The notes: generated by a model from the letters alone, not told the origin. A DNA stretch of 64,000 nt from Adiantum capillus-veneris (GCA_014529385.2 CM043953.1:80096338-80160337), one strand, 5' to 3'. Positions 1 to 12,730 are shown, counted from the stretch's first letter. Made by a program: numbers and translations.

Positions 1-235
1 CGGCGTAGTGGCGTCTCCCTTTTCTTCGCGGCGAGGAATCCTCCACGAAGCAAGCGTAGAGCGGTGAGTGACACACCATCGTCATCTTTGAGCTTACTAG
101 TTTAGGCTTGTTGTGTGCTTGGAGCCATTTGTGGCTCGCACGCGGTGTATCGGCAAGTTCCTTGCATTGACACGTGCGACATACGCGCAGAACCAAAAAC
201 TCGAGGTATCATGAGAGTGGCCTGTCTAGTTTGGG

Positions 236-404
236 CTTGAGGGGGGGATTGTTCGATTCAAGCCCTGTACGGTTATCTATCCGTGGAAAATGCCTCTTTT
301 ACAGGCATGCAAGTTCACTTTGAGTTTTGCATGAAAAGCTTACTCTATATGTAGTAGAGATTTTCAATCAATCAATATAGCGTTATTTTTCTTTCCAGTA
401 TTGA

Positions 405-458
<54 letters not shown>

Positions 459-480
459 TTCTGCACCTGCACCTCACCAT
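236..480 (+). mobile_element. possible LTR of a copia-type element, preceded by a polypurine tract
   Basis: A purine run ending in seven G and an A (about 236-248) is followed by TGTTCG at 250. This arrangement is usual at the 3' end of a copia internal region just before the 3' LTR. The following ~200 bases end in a CAATCAATCAAT stretch and then a CT microsatellite. No second LTR or target duplication is visible, so this is tentative. Confidence 0.3.
407..455. repeat. (CT)n microsatellite
   Basis: About 49 bases of uninterrupted CT dinucleotide. Confidence 0.97.
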
Positions 481-595
481 GGCCTGCCCACGCCATCACC
501 CACCATAACAAGCACCCAACACACTCAGATCATAAAACCTAGGCTTAAAATCTAGACTACATCATCATATTCATATACAACATTCATTGATTCAT

Positions 596-1000
596 TCAAT
601 GTAGAGGTAGAAGGTTCTGGATGGTCATTGTCATATTTTTCTTCATCTTGAACATATAAAGTCGTCCTTTGCCTTTGTTTCTTGAATAGTCATTGTTCCT
701 TTGTCCTTCTTGGTCCTTCTTGAAGCATTTGAATGGTCGGTGGTCATATTTTTGACATATGCTACAAGGGATGTTCATGTAGAAATCTTTGGTGGCGTGG
801 TGTTTCCTTCCACGCTTCTTGCACTTGTTCCTAGTGACCACAAAGGTTCATTCTTCTTCTCATGGCTATGAAGAGAACTCATGGTGTCCTCCAAGATTGG
901 TGTTGGATCCCTCTCCATAAGCACTGTCACAAATTTCTCAAAAATCTTGTCTAGCACGACCTTCGAAAGAATGGCATCCCCCGATGGTCCTAAGTGTGTT
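596..1000 (-). pseudogene. retrotransposon gag remnant with CCHC zinc knuckle
   Basis: The minus-strand frame from 841 down to 596 contains CSICQKYDHRPFKC, a complete C-X2-C-X4-H-X4-C zinc knuckle of the kind that binds nucleic acid in retrotransposon Gag. The segment just upstream (957 down to 775) continues in a different frame, so the coding is broken by a frameshift. No protease or polymerase follows on this strand. I infer a copia-type gag scrap; the superfamily is uncertain. Confidence 0.45.
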
Positions 1001-2605
1001 CACACACATCACTACCACATATGTATGGTAATAGAGGGCCCTTGAGGCCCTCGTGTGAAAGTGCCCCTACGAGAACCCAACAACATCCAACCGGAATCAC
1101 GAGCAAATGCTCACGGCAATGACGCCACCCACGACGATTGAGTAACCACCAAGCAGCACCACTGGTCTACCCAAAGCCCCTTGCAAAACGCGCCCGCAAA
1201 GGGGGGAGGAGAAAGCTCCATGGGAGCTCCTCCCTCTCTCCCTTTGGTTGATAATGGGGTAATCCCCCTTCACTATATATATCCCTGCATCTGGTGTTAG
1301 CATTCCCCATGTGGGGTTTATCACAACCACATGGCAGTTCCAGAGAGTTTCTCTCCAAAAAACTCCAAAAAAATCCATTGAACTCAAGGCAATAAATAAA
1401 TAAATTTAACCTCACTTTGACAACCTCCCATTTCCTGCTCACTTGTAAGATGGACCCACTGTAAAATCTCCCTAGAAGCTCGGGTTTTCGACTTCAACTC
1501 CCAACACCTACTCTACCACCTTGATGTGCATCTGTAGACATATATACCCATGCTTTGTCCTCTTCATAGCACTAACCAAATTTAGTTGCACCAATGCCCC
1601 TTATGAGAAATGAAGGGGGAGGATCCATGGTAAAGGAGAGCAAAATCAACTAAGAAATGTTCCCTATTTGATGCACCCACAAAGGTAGCAAAGTGACATA
1701 TAGTGGAACACCTAACGACAGAAAAAGATATGGTAGGTTCATTGCGAGGTCTAGTGTGGGAGTTTCGGCTCCCTCTTTTGAGAAATATTGCAAACATCCA
1801 AGAGGAAAGGTTTGTCAATGGTTTGATTTTTGTCCCGAGCACATTTCACATTGTCATATTTTGGATAGCAATATCAACACACATGCTAGGGCAATACCCA
1901 CTATTGAAAATTCATACAAACATTTCTCCAAAGGAAGTGGAAAAATTATATGAAGGTGGGCAACGAGTAAGAATAGATAGTAGGGTATTGTGCTTTAGAT
2001 ATTTTGGGGACGCCAAGTGTCAATAAGAATGTGACAGGGTCACTCCTAAGTCCAATGTGGAGCGGTCCTTCCAACACTTGAGATAGCGTGCAAACAAAGT
2101 ACTGCACCACAATCTCATTGGAGGCAATTGAAACATTGCTTTGACTCTAGCTTTGAAGACAAGGGTGGTAGAGTAAATTTGTTGGGTGAAAAGAATGAAC
2201 AAAGTTTTCAAGGTCAAATCACATGGAGAACATAATCATGTGAATATATACGAGGTTCAAATTTGCAAAGAGCCAACTTATATATGCTCAAATTTTCAAG
2301 ATCGCATAGCACACAAGCGACTGTATCTTACATGTAAGCACAACTACTTCATTTTTTGGTGTGTATTAAGATTAAGCCATAACGAGAATATGTTTATCCA
2401 CCAGCCAATTATTGGGGAGGTCTAAGTCTTCAATGCACTCAACAGAGAGCGCACCTATCCTACCATAGATACGTAGCTGGTTTTTTATCCGCTTTTTCTT
2501 ACAACGGTCTTTGTTAGCTCTCCTCAATGTCTTAGCCATGTTAGAACTCCATCAATGAAGCTTATTTGAATATATGGTTTTTGTTTGGCCCTACTTGTAC
2601 AAAAG
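1001..2605. other. no recognisable gene
   Basis: AT-rich DNA. Short ORFs at 1693-2026 (plus, two overlapping frames) and 1097-1442 (minus) have no motif I recognise. I see no structured RNA or element boundary here. Confidence 0.5.
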
Positions 2606-2879
2606 CATTATTTAGAAATATTTCTTTTCAATAGAATGTTGAGGTGTCAAATCAATCATCTTTCAATTTAATATTAATGTAATAGCCTCTCAAATTTTAT
2701 AAAGCAACTTTGTGTTCACATCTTCTTTCGTTCATCACTCAACATTATTTAGAAATATTTCTTTTCAATAGAATGTTGAGGTGTCAAATCAATCATCTTT
2801 CAATTTAATATTAATGTAATAGCCTCTCAAATTTTATAAAGCAACTTTGTGTTCACATCTTCTTTCGTTCATCACTCAA
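2606..2879. repeat. perfect 137-bp tandem duplication
   Basis: Bases 2606-2742 are repeated at 2743-2879 with no difference that I can find by eye. The unit starts CATTATTTAGAAATATTTC and ends TTCATCACTCAA. Identity of non-coding copies implies a recent duplication, or an assembly artefact. Confidence 0.95.
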
Positions 2880-3551
2880 CAACTAGCGTTGTGTACTACT
2901 CTCTCTAACCACATTGTCTGACGATCTTGAGACGTCCATTAAATATGTTTGGGATGCCCTAGAGGCAATCCCAATGGTGGAGCAATATATAAAAACAATG
3001 GTTCAAGCAAGCTATCAATACAATGGTGGAAATATATGGCCTTTCTCAAATATGCATGGAGCTCAAAATGTGTTCATTTCAAAGCTTGAACGAAAAGGAT
3101 AAAGTCACTATCACTTGCTAGAAGAGAACTAGGATCATCACCAAGGCGGATAAAGAGAAATTGAAGGAGCATCTAGGGCGTGTGATGAATAATCTCTTAC
3201 CCACACAAGAGGGAAGCACTACAAAACTAGGACCTTCAAGCAATTAATTGTGGGTGTAACATATAAAGTGATGTCGTATGTACTACAAGTGATACGAAAT
3301 GTAATGGTTTATATGAATAATGAATGTTCATTTTTATCAAATTTTACAATGGGTACACAATGGGGCGTTGAAAGCTGTATTGAGAAGAATGCGTATCTCT
3401 CATAGGATCTATTTCAATTACTCCAAGTTTTGACCACATGCCTCTCTGTCTTTGTCTTTCTGTCTCTCTTTGCATCCAATTTTCTCTCAATGAAGAGGGT
3501 GAAAGAGAGTGAGATACACATAAGAATAGATTAGAATGGCCTTTTATGAAA

Positions 3552-3556
<5 letters not shown>
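2880..3556. other. unassigned, one short ORF
   Basis: A plus-strand ORF at 2914-3102 (62 residues) has no recognised domain. The rest is AT-rich with no feature I can name. Confidence 0.4.

Positions 3557-3608
<52 letters not shown>
3557..3608. repeat. (CT)n microsatellite
   Basis: About 52 bases of CT repeat. Confidence 0.97.
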
Positions 3609-3611
<3 letters not shown>

Positions 3612-5875
3612 TTTTAAGAATCTTCTCGCTATATCCCCAAGAACAGCTTGCCATGAAATGCTCACCAAAAACAAAATCCCCATAGAGCACAAAACCCCAA
3701 TTTGCTCTTCTTGCTTACAATATTGACGTTGTTGCCTTTAAAATCCCTTTCAAATCCAAAATAGAGAGAGAAATAACAAAAATTAGCATAAAATTGTCAA
3801 AAAATACTCCTAAAACTCTAGGAATTCCTATTCAAGCCACAGTTCAAATCAACTAAATGAAACACCTACACTTCCACATGCATAAGAAGCTAGTAAAAAC
3901 ATTTGTTTGTTGTATCTCGCCATGAACATGTAGCGGCCCAATATCCACCCTCTCTGAATCTGCACATCTTGCGGCATGTGCCAACATTTTAGTAACCTCT
4001 TGTATCTAGTGTATCCTTGGTCACACAGCAACCTCTTCTAGGATCACTCAGAAACCTGCTTTGTACTAAGCTCAAGCATCTATTCAACAATGAACTACAT
4101 AGACCAAGCCCCATTGAGACCTAAGAAACTTGAGAATCCTTGAAGCCCTGAGAGCACTTAGAACCTTGAGAGCCACTTTGAAACTTGTTGTATCCTTCAA
4201 ATCCTTTGTGAAACTCTTGCACTTTTCAAAAGCTCCTAGATTGTAGGACATTATGAAGTAAACCCATATTCATTACATCAATAAAAGAAGTAAAAACAAC
4301 GAAAAACCCTTTAGTCCTCGCTCAAAACCTCATGGTATTTCTCATCATATGATGCATCAAAAACTCCATGAACATGAAGAGAATCCCCCATCTTGCACAA
4401 AACCTTCATGAAGAAGAGACATAAGTCACATTCTCTTTCTTAGAAGACCCTTCTGGACTATGTGTCATATGCTACAAGGTATCCATGTCACATAGAACAT
4501 GCGTAATGAATATGTAGCCCTTAAATTGCTCCTCAACTCTCTCACTATCCTACAAATCCCTTTGTATCTTTGAATCATAATTTTTTGCATACTTCTAGAA
4601 AACAATGTCTAACTCCTTGTCCATATCATCACGATAATCCTTCTCAAGCTTCATCCGGAAGACCCATAAGTTCTACATCTTGATTCTTAGAAGAATCCTA
4701 TTAATAAATCTTTTCATCTGTTAAAGAGCCCTCAGGCATAAGCACTAGACTTTTTGCAAACCTCTTCTCAATATTCTCACCTTCTTTCAAATATCTTTGC
4801 AACTATATTTCATAATACTCTACAAAAGCAATAAAAAATTGCATATCATCTTGCACCTACTCTGAATGAGCCCAATGGTGATTTCTTTATAGCAATCCAG
4901 TCATCCTTTTGTTGTTGATTATCATCCTTATCTAAATCACTCGTTTATCATCTTGGTCAATCACCTTGCATACAGATTCTGATTTATCTAAGGTATCGTC
5001 ATTATTTGCACTCTCTAAATCTTGATCTACTTGTCTATCAAGTTGTTTACATACACCCTTTGAAGCATCTTTGATTTTTTCTACTTCATCAAGTATATGC
5101 ATGTTCCTTGATTGCTCCCATTTATCCATGCTATGATCTTTTCCTGCTCTAAGTCGTTGTAACCACAACATTCTTGTAAAAATAAATTGCAAAATCGTCT
5201 CAACTGCTATCCTAGTCCCTTGCAAGTCTTTGAACCATTTCAATGAATTTCGGACCTACCACTTGTTCAAAAGTCATAATTATGTGCTCTTCTAAAACAC
5301 CTCAAAGTTTCATTTCCACTTCATAACATCTAATGTATTCCTCAGGATTATTCCTTGAAAAAAATTGCACTCTTTAAACACGGATTTTAATGCTCCTTCC
5401 GATGCATCATCCATTTTTCTTTTGGCTATCTACTCGCACTAAAATACTTTCCATCATCTCAATCATGTTATAATTTCCATGTTGCTGAAGGAAAGAAATA
5501 AATTTTTCATATCCCTCTTCCTTGTAGATCATCCATCTTCTCTTTTGCTCGTGTTTTGGTTGTTTCATGTCAAGTTATTACATGTTGTGATGATATGAAT
5601 CTCACACAAGAAGGGTGTTACTTTAGCTGGACAGGCACCACACCTCTAGCTATGTGAAGTTGAGAGGGAGAGAAATCCACTTCAACAAGAAAAAAACTCA
5701 CAAGTGAACCTAAAGAAGTGGAAGTCGTATTTCTCACAAGCTTCAAGTTCCAACACCCTTATCTCTATGTGTGCTCAAGCTGGCACACATTAAAGCCTAA
5801 GACCCTAATTGTTGAAACTTTCTCTTCTTGCATGCAGTATCGATGTCGTCACTCAAAATCTTTTTCATATCCAAA

Positions 5876-5878
<3 letters not shown>
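3609..5878. other. no recognisable gene
   Basis: The longest ORF is 4932-5243 on the minus strand (103 residues), rich in Asp, Lys and Gln with no domain I recognise. Repeated stop codons surround it. It may be a decayed element; I cannot classify it. Confidence 0.4.
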
Positions 5879-5940
<62 letters not shown>

Positions 5941-5942
5941 GA
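5879..5942. repeat. (GA)n microsatellite
   Basis: About 60 bases of GA repeat with one interruption (GATA) near 5933. Confidence 0.95.
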
Positions 5943-6689
5943 TTAGATGCCCAAGTTATTCCAAAATCAATCTTTGATTAACCAAACCTGTTTACAATCC
6001 ACCGCCTCCAAGCAGTCTCCTTCCCATCTCTTTGTATACAAAATAGCCCCTAGAGCATAACTTCTACTTTACTATCCTAATAAGATTTTGACCACACTCT
6101 TGGCTTCAAAAGGAGGGTAAAATCTCAAGATAAGAGGATACTTGGTCGAACACTCCCAAATCATTATTTCTCTGCTTTCTATGCCCAAGTGCTATTTTCG
6201 TTATTAACACTAGTTTGGTACCAAAAATGACAGTTTCAGTGTTCTTTTTTAACAAATTTAGATTAAATGCTATGTGCATCACACAAAGTATTTAGAAAAC
6301 CCTCTTGATATGCTTAAATATGTTGGCTAGAGGGTATTGTAGAGCTATAACCTTGCATTTTAGAAGCTATCATGATCAAGAACTATACTCATCAAGTGGA
6401 CCCCATAAGACTGTGATTGATTATTTGAAAAAATTGACTTTATAAGCTCAAGAAAAATGAAGAGACCTCGTAGAAAATTTTGCACGACTTTCCCACAATT
6501 GTGCTATAGATAATTGCAAGTTTCATGTGTGAAAAAATTTGCTTGAAAGTATAAAAATAATAGAAAGTTCTACTTGTTTGAGATAGTCATTTCAAGCATA
6601 TCATTATATACAAAGAAAATTATGTTTTTAATGTATTTGTGAGTTTTAGAAAGTGATACATTGCTTACCCTCTCCATTGAGGACTCAAG
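5943..6689. other. no recognisable gene
   Basis: AT-rich DNA with only short ORFs and no named motif. Confidence 0.4.
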
Positions 6690-7280
6690 GTGGCAAGTAG
6701 AAGTGCTTTGGTAAGCAACAATTATTGGATCATTTCAAATATTCAAATTTCCATGTAGATCAACTAAATGTGTCATTTCAAGTATTCAAAGTAGAAGTGC
6801 TTTGGTAAGCAACCAATTACTGGATCATTTCAAATTTCCAAAGTAGAATTGCTTTGATAAGCAACAATTACAAGATCATTTCAAATACTCAAAATTTCCA
6901 TGTAGATCAACTAAATGTGTCATTCAAATATTCAAAGTACAAGTGCTTTTTGAGAAACAATTACTGGATCATCTCAAATTTCCAAAGTAGAAGTGCTTTG
7001 GTAAGGAACAACAACTGGATCATTTCAAATATTTTCCATGTAAATCAACTAAATGTGTCAAACTAAATGCTTACTCTCTCCATTGAGGACTAAAAGTGGC
7101 AAGTAGAAGTGCTTTGGTAAGCAACAATTACTGGATCATTTCAAATATTCAAAGTGAAAGTGCTTTAGTAAGCAACAATTACTAGATCAGTTCAAATTTC
7201 CAAAGTAGAAGTGCTTTGGTAAGCAACAATTACTAGATCATTTCAAATATTAAAAATTTCAATGTAGATCAACTAAATGT
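6690..7280. repeat. diverged minisatellite, about eight copies
   Basis: The core GTAGAAGTGCTTTGGTAAGC followed by CAACAATTACTGGATCATTTC recurs about eight times (near 6693, 6788, 6843, 6937, 6987, 7103, 7160, 7206). Some copies are extended by CCATGTAGATCAACTAAATG. A longer block starting CTCTCCATTGAGGACT occurs near 6669 and 7076, so there is a higher-order duplication of about 405 bases. Confidence 0.85.
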
Positions 7281-8117
7281 GTCAAAGTACGTGGTACGAA
7301 CACAAAGTACGTGGTCGAGGACTTAAGATTTTCAACAGTAAAAAAATCAAGATAGAGTTCAAGCAATGAGATTTAATTGAGTTAGGGAGCGAAAAAAATA
7401 CATAATTTCTTGGTTTCAACATATAAATTCATTTGTAGTTGTCAAACTACACTTAAATAGCCCTAATTCCATGAGAGGAACTTTGGAAGGCCAAAATTAT
7501 GCTCTTAGTCAGCACGTGCTCAAGTATGAGGTTATGTCGATAACTTGCAAGTGTCTTGGAAACTAATCCTTGAAAGGATTTCCACTGTTTTGTAGCACTA
7601 AGTACTAACACTTGGATTTTACAAACGTAAAATAGATCATCTCTACAACAAGATATAAGACATTTATGCTTTTTTTTTTTTGCCAAAACAGCATGAAATT
7701 TTACCAAAATTTACATCTTAGAACTTACCATAATTTTCTCCATAGGGCTTGTATTTTAACATGGAGAAAAATCCAATTATTTCTGATTGTTGAGTCTTTT
7801 CCAACACGTCCACCCCTATCACCACTAATACCCTTCCTACCATTCTTAATGGTTCGTCACTATCATCTCCATCCTCTAAATCCTCTCTAGGTGCAATATA
7901 TTCTCCCTCTACTTTTACTGTTCCACTCTTTGGGTGAGTTGATATTGGTAGAAATTCTTCTTATGTACCATCTATTACGTATATCCTCTAGATGGGCTCT
8001 TTTACCAACTTCTATTCTTCATGGGTAAGTTGCCACCAACTCATCTTGACTTGCAGTTTGTAGCAAGCTAATTAAGCCTTGATGTCATAGGTTGAGCAAG
8101 ATTTGTAGAAGTGGCTA
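7281..8117. other. no recognisable gene
   Basis: ORFs at 7453-7707 (minus) and 7666-7890 (plus) show no domain that I recognise. A run of 11 T lies near 7671. Confidence 0.4.
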
Positions 8118-8345
8118 TTCGCTCTCATTGGCATGACGCTATCATGACCAAGAGGGCTTGTATTGAGGAGAATGGTGCATGGGACCTTGTTACTAATGCA
8201 TCCCACAAAAAGCACATTCATACGAAGTGGTTTTCAAGGTCATAAGTTAATTATGATGATTCTTTGCACAAGTATATGTGTTGTTGCTAATCATGAGGCT
8301 GAGCAGGAAGGTATTGACTTTGAGGAGACTTTTCTCCCATTGCAT
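8118..8345 (+). pseudogene. Ty1/copia reverse-transcriptase remnant
   Basis: Translated pieces match the N-terminal part of a copia RT. They include WHDA, then GAWDLV, then a KKHIHTKWF block (cognate of the family's TKWVFK), and then EGIDFEETF (the family's GIDFEETFSP). The stretch between them is shortened and shifted in frame. Only about 75 residues of the domain remain. The assignment rests on the order and spacing of these family motifs. Confidence 0.6.
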
Positions 8346-9653
8346 GATTGGCTTTTTTTTTTCTTAGTGGACTTTATTAATTAACTATTCAACCAAATCT
8401 TTCTTACAACAAGGAGCTCATCAAGCACTTAAATCTTTGCTACACTATCAAGTGAGGTCTTATCTATTGTGCATGTTACAGTCTCGACAAATATGTAGGT
8501 TCTAATTGGGCTTGATGTGTAGAAACAATGCTCTACTTCTAGTCATTGGTTTTCCATTTATAATGTACTTATATTACGGCAATGTTAGAAAGCAAAATAT
8601 TGATGTCTTCTTTTAGGGAGGTAGTGTAACAAGCTCATCTTTGCACTATGACAAAAGCATAAGAATATTGATTTCTTTTTTTAGGGAGGTAAGAGTAATG
8701 GGCTCATCTTTGTATTATCTAAAAAGCATTATGGCCTTGATATAAACTTTAGATCATCTTGGTATAGAACCTTCATTTCCTACCAGTATTTATTCAAATT
8801 CTCAAAGTGATATTACTTTAATGCTAGCTTGGTGCTTACACTAATATGTCATGTGATGTGAGAAAACCAGCACATTTCTTATGGCATGCACTTAGCCTAT
8901 CTCGAGCTAGGGACAACAATATAAAAAATCAGTTACTCTTATTTGAGAAAAATTAAAAACTTTTGAAGTTATATTCGGACTGTATTACACTAATAATCAC
9001 TTGCATACATGGATGTTTTGCAAGGGAAACATGTATTTTTCTATCACGAACAAGTGTGTCACACCATGTGTATTCCAAAAAAAAAAAGGTACATGCAAGT
9101 GGAGTGACACCCAGTCTCTCTCTCTTAGCCTTGCATGATGATATCTTGTAGGCGACTCTCTCCTCTCTTTCACTCTAAGTGACTCATCTCTTTCACTCTT
9201 CATCTAGGTGCACGGATGGTGATCTGTGTGTGTGTGTGTGTGTATGTACTGTATGTGTCACGCGTGCACATACACACTCTACTTGGTGGTGTTGTCAAGT
9301 GATGGCCTCTAGCATGCGTGCATGCTCTGCCCTTGCCCTTTCTATTGCCTCCCTTTCATTCTAGCATTTGTATCTCTCTCTCTTTGCTCTCTCGCGCTCC
9401 ACTGCCACCTTCATCTCCAACACTTGTTGTTTCTCATACTAGAAAAGAAAATGCTCGATCATGAGACCGACTTTTGTATGCATAAGAGAAGGCCTTTCTC
9501 TTGAAGTCCTATGACCTTAAGCAAGATCCCGACATGGGTGAGAGAATTCACGAGGAGATTGCTAGTTTGAGACTATTGTCATGCTTGGCAATGCTGGCAC
9601 AAGAAGTTTTGGACAAATTCTCACAACAATTCCCACATTGCAACTTACCTCAA
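8346..9653. other. no recognisable gene
   Basis: AT-rich DNA. A short GT repeat lies at about 9223-9243. A motif around TTTTTTTAGGGAGGTA occurs twice (near 8613 and 8669). Nothing else is recognisable. Confidence 0.4.
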
Positions 9654-9806
9654 CATCATGACCTTCTGTGAGGGAGCCACCGCATACCTAGCTAGGTACG
9701 ATTGGGGGCAGGGGACCACCGGCCCTATGGGGGGGCCGGTGGTCCCCTTCCCCCAATCGTACCTTGCTAGTTATGCGGTGCCTCTCAAGCAGAAGGTCGT
9801 GATGGT
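9654..9806. repeat. ~150-bp foldback (near-perfect inverted repeat)
   Basis: The left arm (about 9654-9727) and right arm (about 9730-9806) are reverse complements at roughly 85-90 percent with almost no loop. Outer ends read ATCATGACCTTCTG and CAGAAGGTCGTGAT. The inner stem is GC-rich (GGGGACCACCGGCCC against GGGCCGGTGGTCCCC). It could be a foldback MITE or a hairpin small-RNA precursor. No clear target duplication is visible. Confidence 0.9.
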
Positions 9807-10734
9807 ATGCATTGTATGAAAAACACTCGAAAACACTCCGTTTTCCTACATGAGAAAATTTCTAGCTCTTCTTCCGTGGGGGACGCAGGCGGCGGCAGGG
9901 CGGGGGGGGGGGGGATTGTAGAGAGGAAGCAGATGAAGGAGAAGGGGGAATCTAGGGTAACTTTTTGTTGAATTGTCCCATAAGGATAGTATGAAGTTAT
10001 TTTAATTTTCTAGAGAAACAATATCGGGTTACATAAGGTCTTAGGGGACTGGTAGCACTTGAAGGAAATTGAAGACAATTGGAGCTCATGATATCCAAAA
10101 GAATTTGGGAAGAATACAAAGATACCAACATACCCTTCAAATTTCAAAAATTCCAAAGATACCAAAATACCCTTCAAATTTCAAAAATTTCATCGAGTCA
10201 ATCTTGCAAACATATATCAAAACGTTATATATGGGAACTTTTCATTATAGAAAGGTTGGTTCTCCCTTGATAGAAGATTACTAAATGTATTGTGGGCTCA
10301 TGGGATCAAATAGTTTGATATCTAACTCACCACCTTCTTTCCCCTTTTGATGTGGATGGGCTCATTGGTATGGATGTTGATCTAGAAGATTTATGTATCG
10401 GACACACTCATTGAAGGAATGACTCAACCTTGGAAGCAGGGCTACCGATCAAAATAAGGGGAAACTTGAAATTGTCCCGGTTTCTAGGTCAAATTTTGAA
10501 AATTTTTGCAGGTAATTACACTAAAACTTGTGTAAATTTGCCGGTTTTCTTAAAGGCAAGTTCAAAATCTAACCGGGATTTTATAGTTTCAGCCAGTTAA
10601 ATACATTGGACCCGGTTTTTTTCTGACACTTCTTGGAAGCCTTCCTTCGTGGAGATACAAAAGTCATATTACAAAAAATTGAGATACAAGATAACTTTTG
10701 CATCTTTACAATTTCAGAACAAAGGACCCGAACC
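9807..10734. other. non-coding, small tandem repeat
   Basis: A 13-G run lies near 9902-9914. A roughly 36-bp unit containing ATACCCTTCAAATTTCAAAAA occurs twice at about 10121-10190. No gene is recognised. Confidence 0.5.
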
Positions 10735-11286
10735 TCAACCTGCAAGAAACGAGAAGAGGGCTGTGGAGATGAAGACGAGAAGGCCCAAGGAGACGAGGAT
10801 GACGAGGGGGATGATGGCGGCGTAGGGCCAAGCGACAGAAGAAGAAGAGGGCTCAGCGGTGCAGTCCAGGCGGCCAAGGCGGAGCTGGACCAGGAGGGCA
10901 ATGGAGAGGGTCAAAAAGACGGTGCCAGCGATGGTGCCCAGGGCAGACACCAGCATGGCCAAACGTAGGAGGCGGGCGCGCGATGGGCTCTGCCGCTGCT
11001 GAGAGTGGAGCAATACAAAGAGCAGCTTGAGGGCCTGCGCCACCAGGCTGGAGAAGAGGTAGCAGGCGAAGGCCACCACCTCCGTCACCAGTAGCGCCCG
11101 AGCAGAGTCAGTCATGGCCTCACAGGAGGTGGAGCTTGCGCCTGCCATGGCGCCGCTGCTGTAGGAGATGCCTATGAAGATCGCCACTGTGAAGAAGGCG
11201 TTGACGCTCATCACCCCGTCCAATGCCTGCACGTGCAGCTGCGTCCCCGCGCTCGCGTCCAGCCGCGCCTCCACCTCCTCCACCAC
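10735..11286 (-). CDS. four-helix plant membrane protein (resembles MEE60-type proteins)
   Basis: A 183-residue intronless frame with four hydrophobic segments, at about residues 27-47, 63-92, 107-133 and 150-180. A conserved-looking ALDGVMSVNAFFTVAIF block precedes and enters the first segment. From memory this layout resembles the plant MEE60-type membrane proteins, whose biochemical role I do not know. The local sequence is strikingly GC-rich compared with its AT-rich neighbours, as expected of an expressed plant exon. The frame as drawn starts at a GTG. The open frame continues upstream to about 11398 with no in-frame ATG, while ATGs at 11300 and 11294 are out of frame. So the true start may be the internal ATG of the GVMSVN block, or lie on an upstream exon, or be lost to a frameshift. 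Other frames here are shadows. Confidence 0.65.
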   Translation of the reverse strand: MVEEVEARLDASAGTQLHVQALDGVMSVNAFFTVAIFIGISYSSGAMAGASSTSCEAMTDSARALLVTEVVAFACYLFSSLVAQALKLLFVLLHSQQRQSPSRARLLRLAMLVSALGTIAGTVFLTLSIALLVQLRLGRLDCTAEPSSSSVAWPYAAIIPLVILVSLGLLVFISTALFSFLAG

Positions 11287-11398
11287 CTCCCCATGCTCAT
11301 CTTCTCTCTCGCGCGCTCTCTCCCCCCGCCCCCGACCGCGTGAATAGAAAACGTGAACCTTCCAAGCATCTTTTAACCCTTCAAAGTTGACAAAGAAT

Positions 11399-12730
11399 CA
11401 TTTTGGATGGTTTTCACCCTACCATACCATGTTCTCTTTGTTAGGCCAACATGATTGGTTCTAAGACTCCAACAATGATCCAAAAAAGGAATTTGCAAAA
11501 TCTTGGCAAACCTACATATGGTAAATTTTTGAGGTAAATTGATTAAACTTTAGAAATTGATTCAATTGAGAAACTTTAGAGGTAAATTGATTAAATTCGG
11601 AGGTGTTTACACTTGATTACACTAAAATTTGTGGATTTTCTCACCTTCAAATTTAAAATAGGGATAGAACTCAAAAAGAGATGAGAGCGTATTTGTGCTT
11701 TTAAAAAAAATGCGCTTAGCAAAAATAAAGCAAAGGTCTTCTTGCAATTGCAAACATGCAGTGTGATCTCCTTTTTTGTGCCTGGGGGAGCAAACTCCGC
11801 AGCCTTGCAAACCAAACAACAATTGAAGCTTCCACACTCAAAGGACCAAGCTTACTTCATGGATAGAACATCTCTTGTTACATGGAAGCTTTATGAATAG
11901 TAGAATAGCTATAAAGCTTTGCAAATGTACTATCATATCATCTTAGAACTAGGATGCATGCTAACATTGGCAATCATGAAGTACTTAAGAAACATACACA
12001 CTTAGGGGAAGCACCATTAGTTTGTGTGTATGCAAAGTTACTTATATTTGTCAAAGCTTTAAAAGTCATTAGCATTCCCATTGCATGTACATAATGTAGG
12101 TATGCACAAGGTATGTACGTCATAGAAACTCTTGGTTGTTTGATCAAATAGACGCCCCAAGCATTTTCAACAAAACTATCATAATACCTAAGATAATGCC
12201 CTTGTCCTAAGTATCATTCAATTTAGTGTGGCCTTCTATGACTTGACATGCATAACCTCTATGTCAAAATCTCATCATGAAATTGCTTCTCTTTTGACTT
12301 TTATGCTTTATAAATGTCACTAATTTTAAAAGCATATGAAGCAATTTGGCCTTATAATCTGTGCATTCCATGGATGAATATGCTATTCATTTCCCCATCA
12401 CTTCCCATGCATTTCTTCTTGATTCATCGATTCTAGAAGGTTTCCTACAATGATTGGAAGCTCTCATCGCATCTAGAACACGATTGAAGCTCTAACTTGG
12501 TATTTTCTACCTCTAATGCTCCAATATCAAGCTTCACTGTGATATACCAGTCCTTTGCATTCAAGAGTATGCACATCTACAGTGATTTGTTTGACCAAAG
12601 AACATTGTTAGCAACGTACACCAAAGAGTAAAAGAAGTGCAATAACTTTGTGTGGAAACTACAATAGCGTAGTGGCTATTATACCAAATGTTGTAGTTGG
12701 CAGCAACAGCTGCAGACAATGGTATCTATA

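Noticed and set aside
6690-7280. CRISPR-like spaced repeat array
   Set aside because: Units vary in length and the spacers are similar to each other. It is a minisatellite in a plant genome.
10581-10968. Overlapping ORFs on both strands rich in Ser, Asp and Gly
   Set aside because: Shadow frames of the GC-rich membrane-protein ORF.
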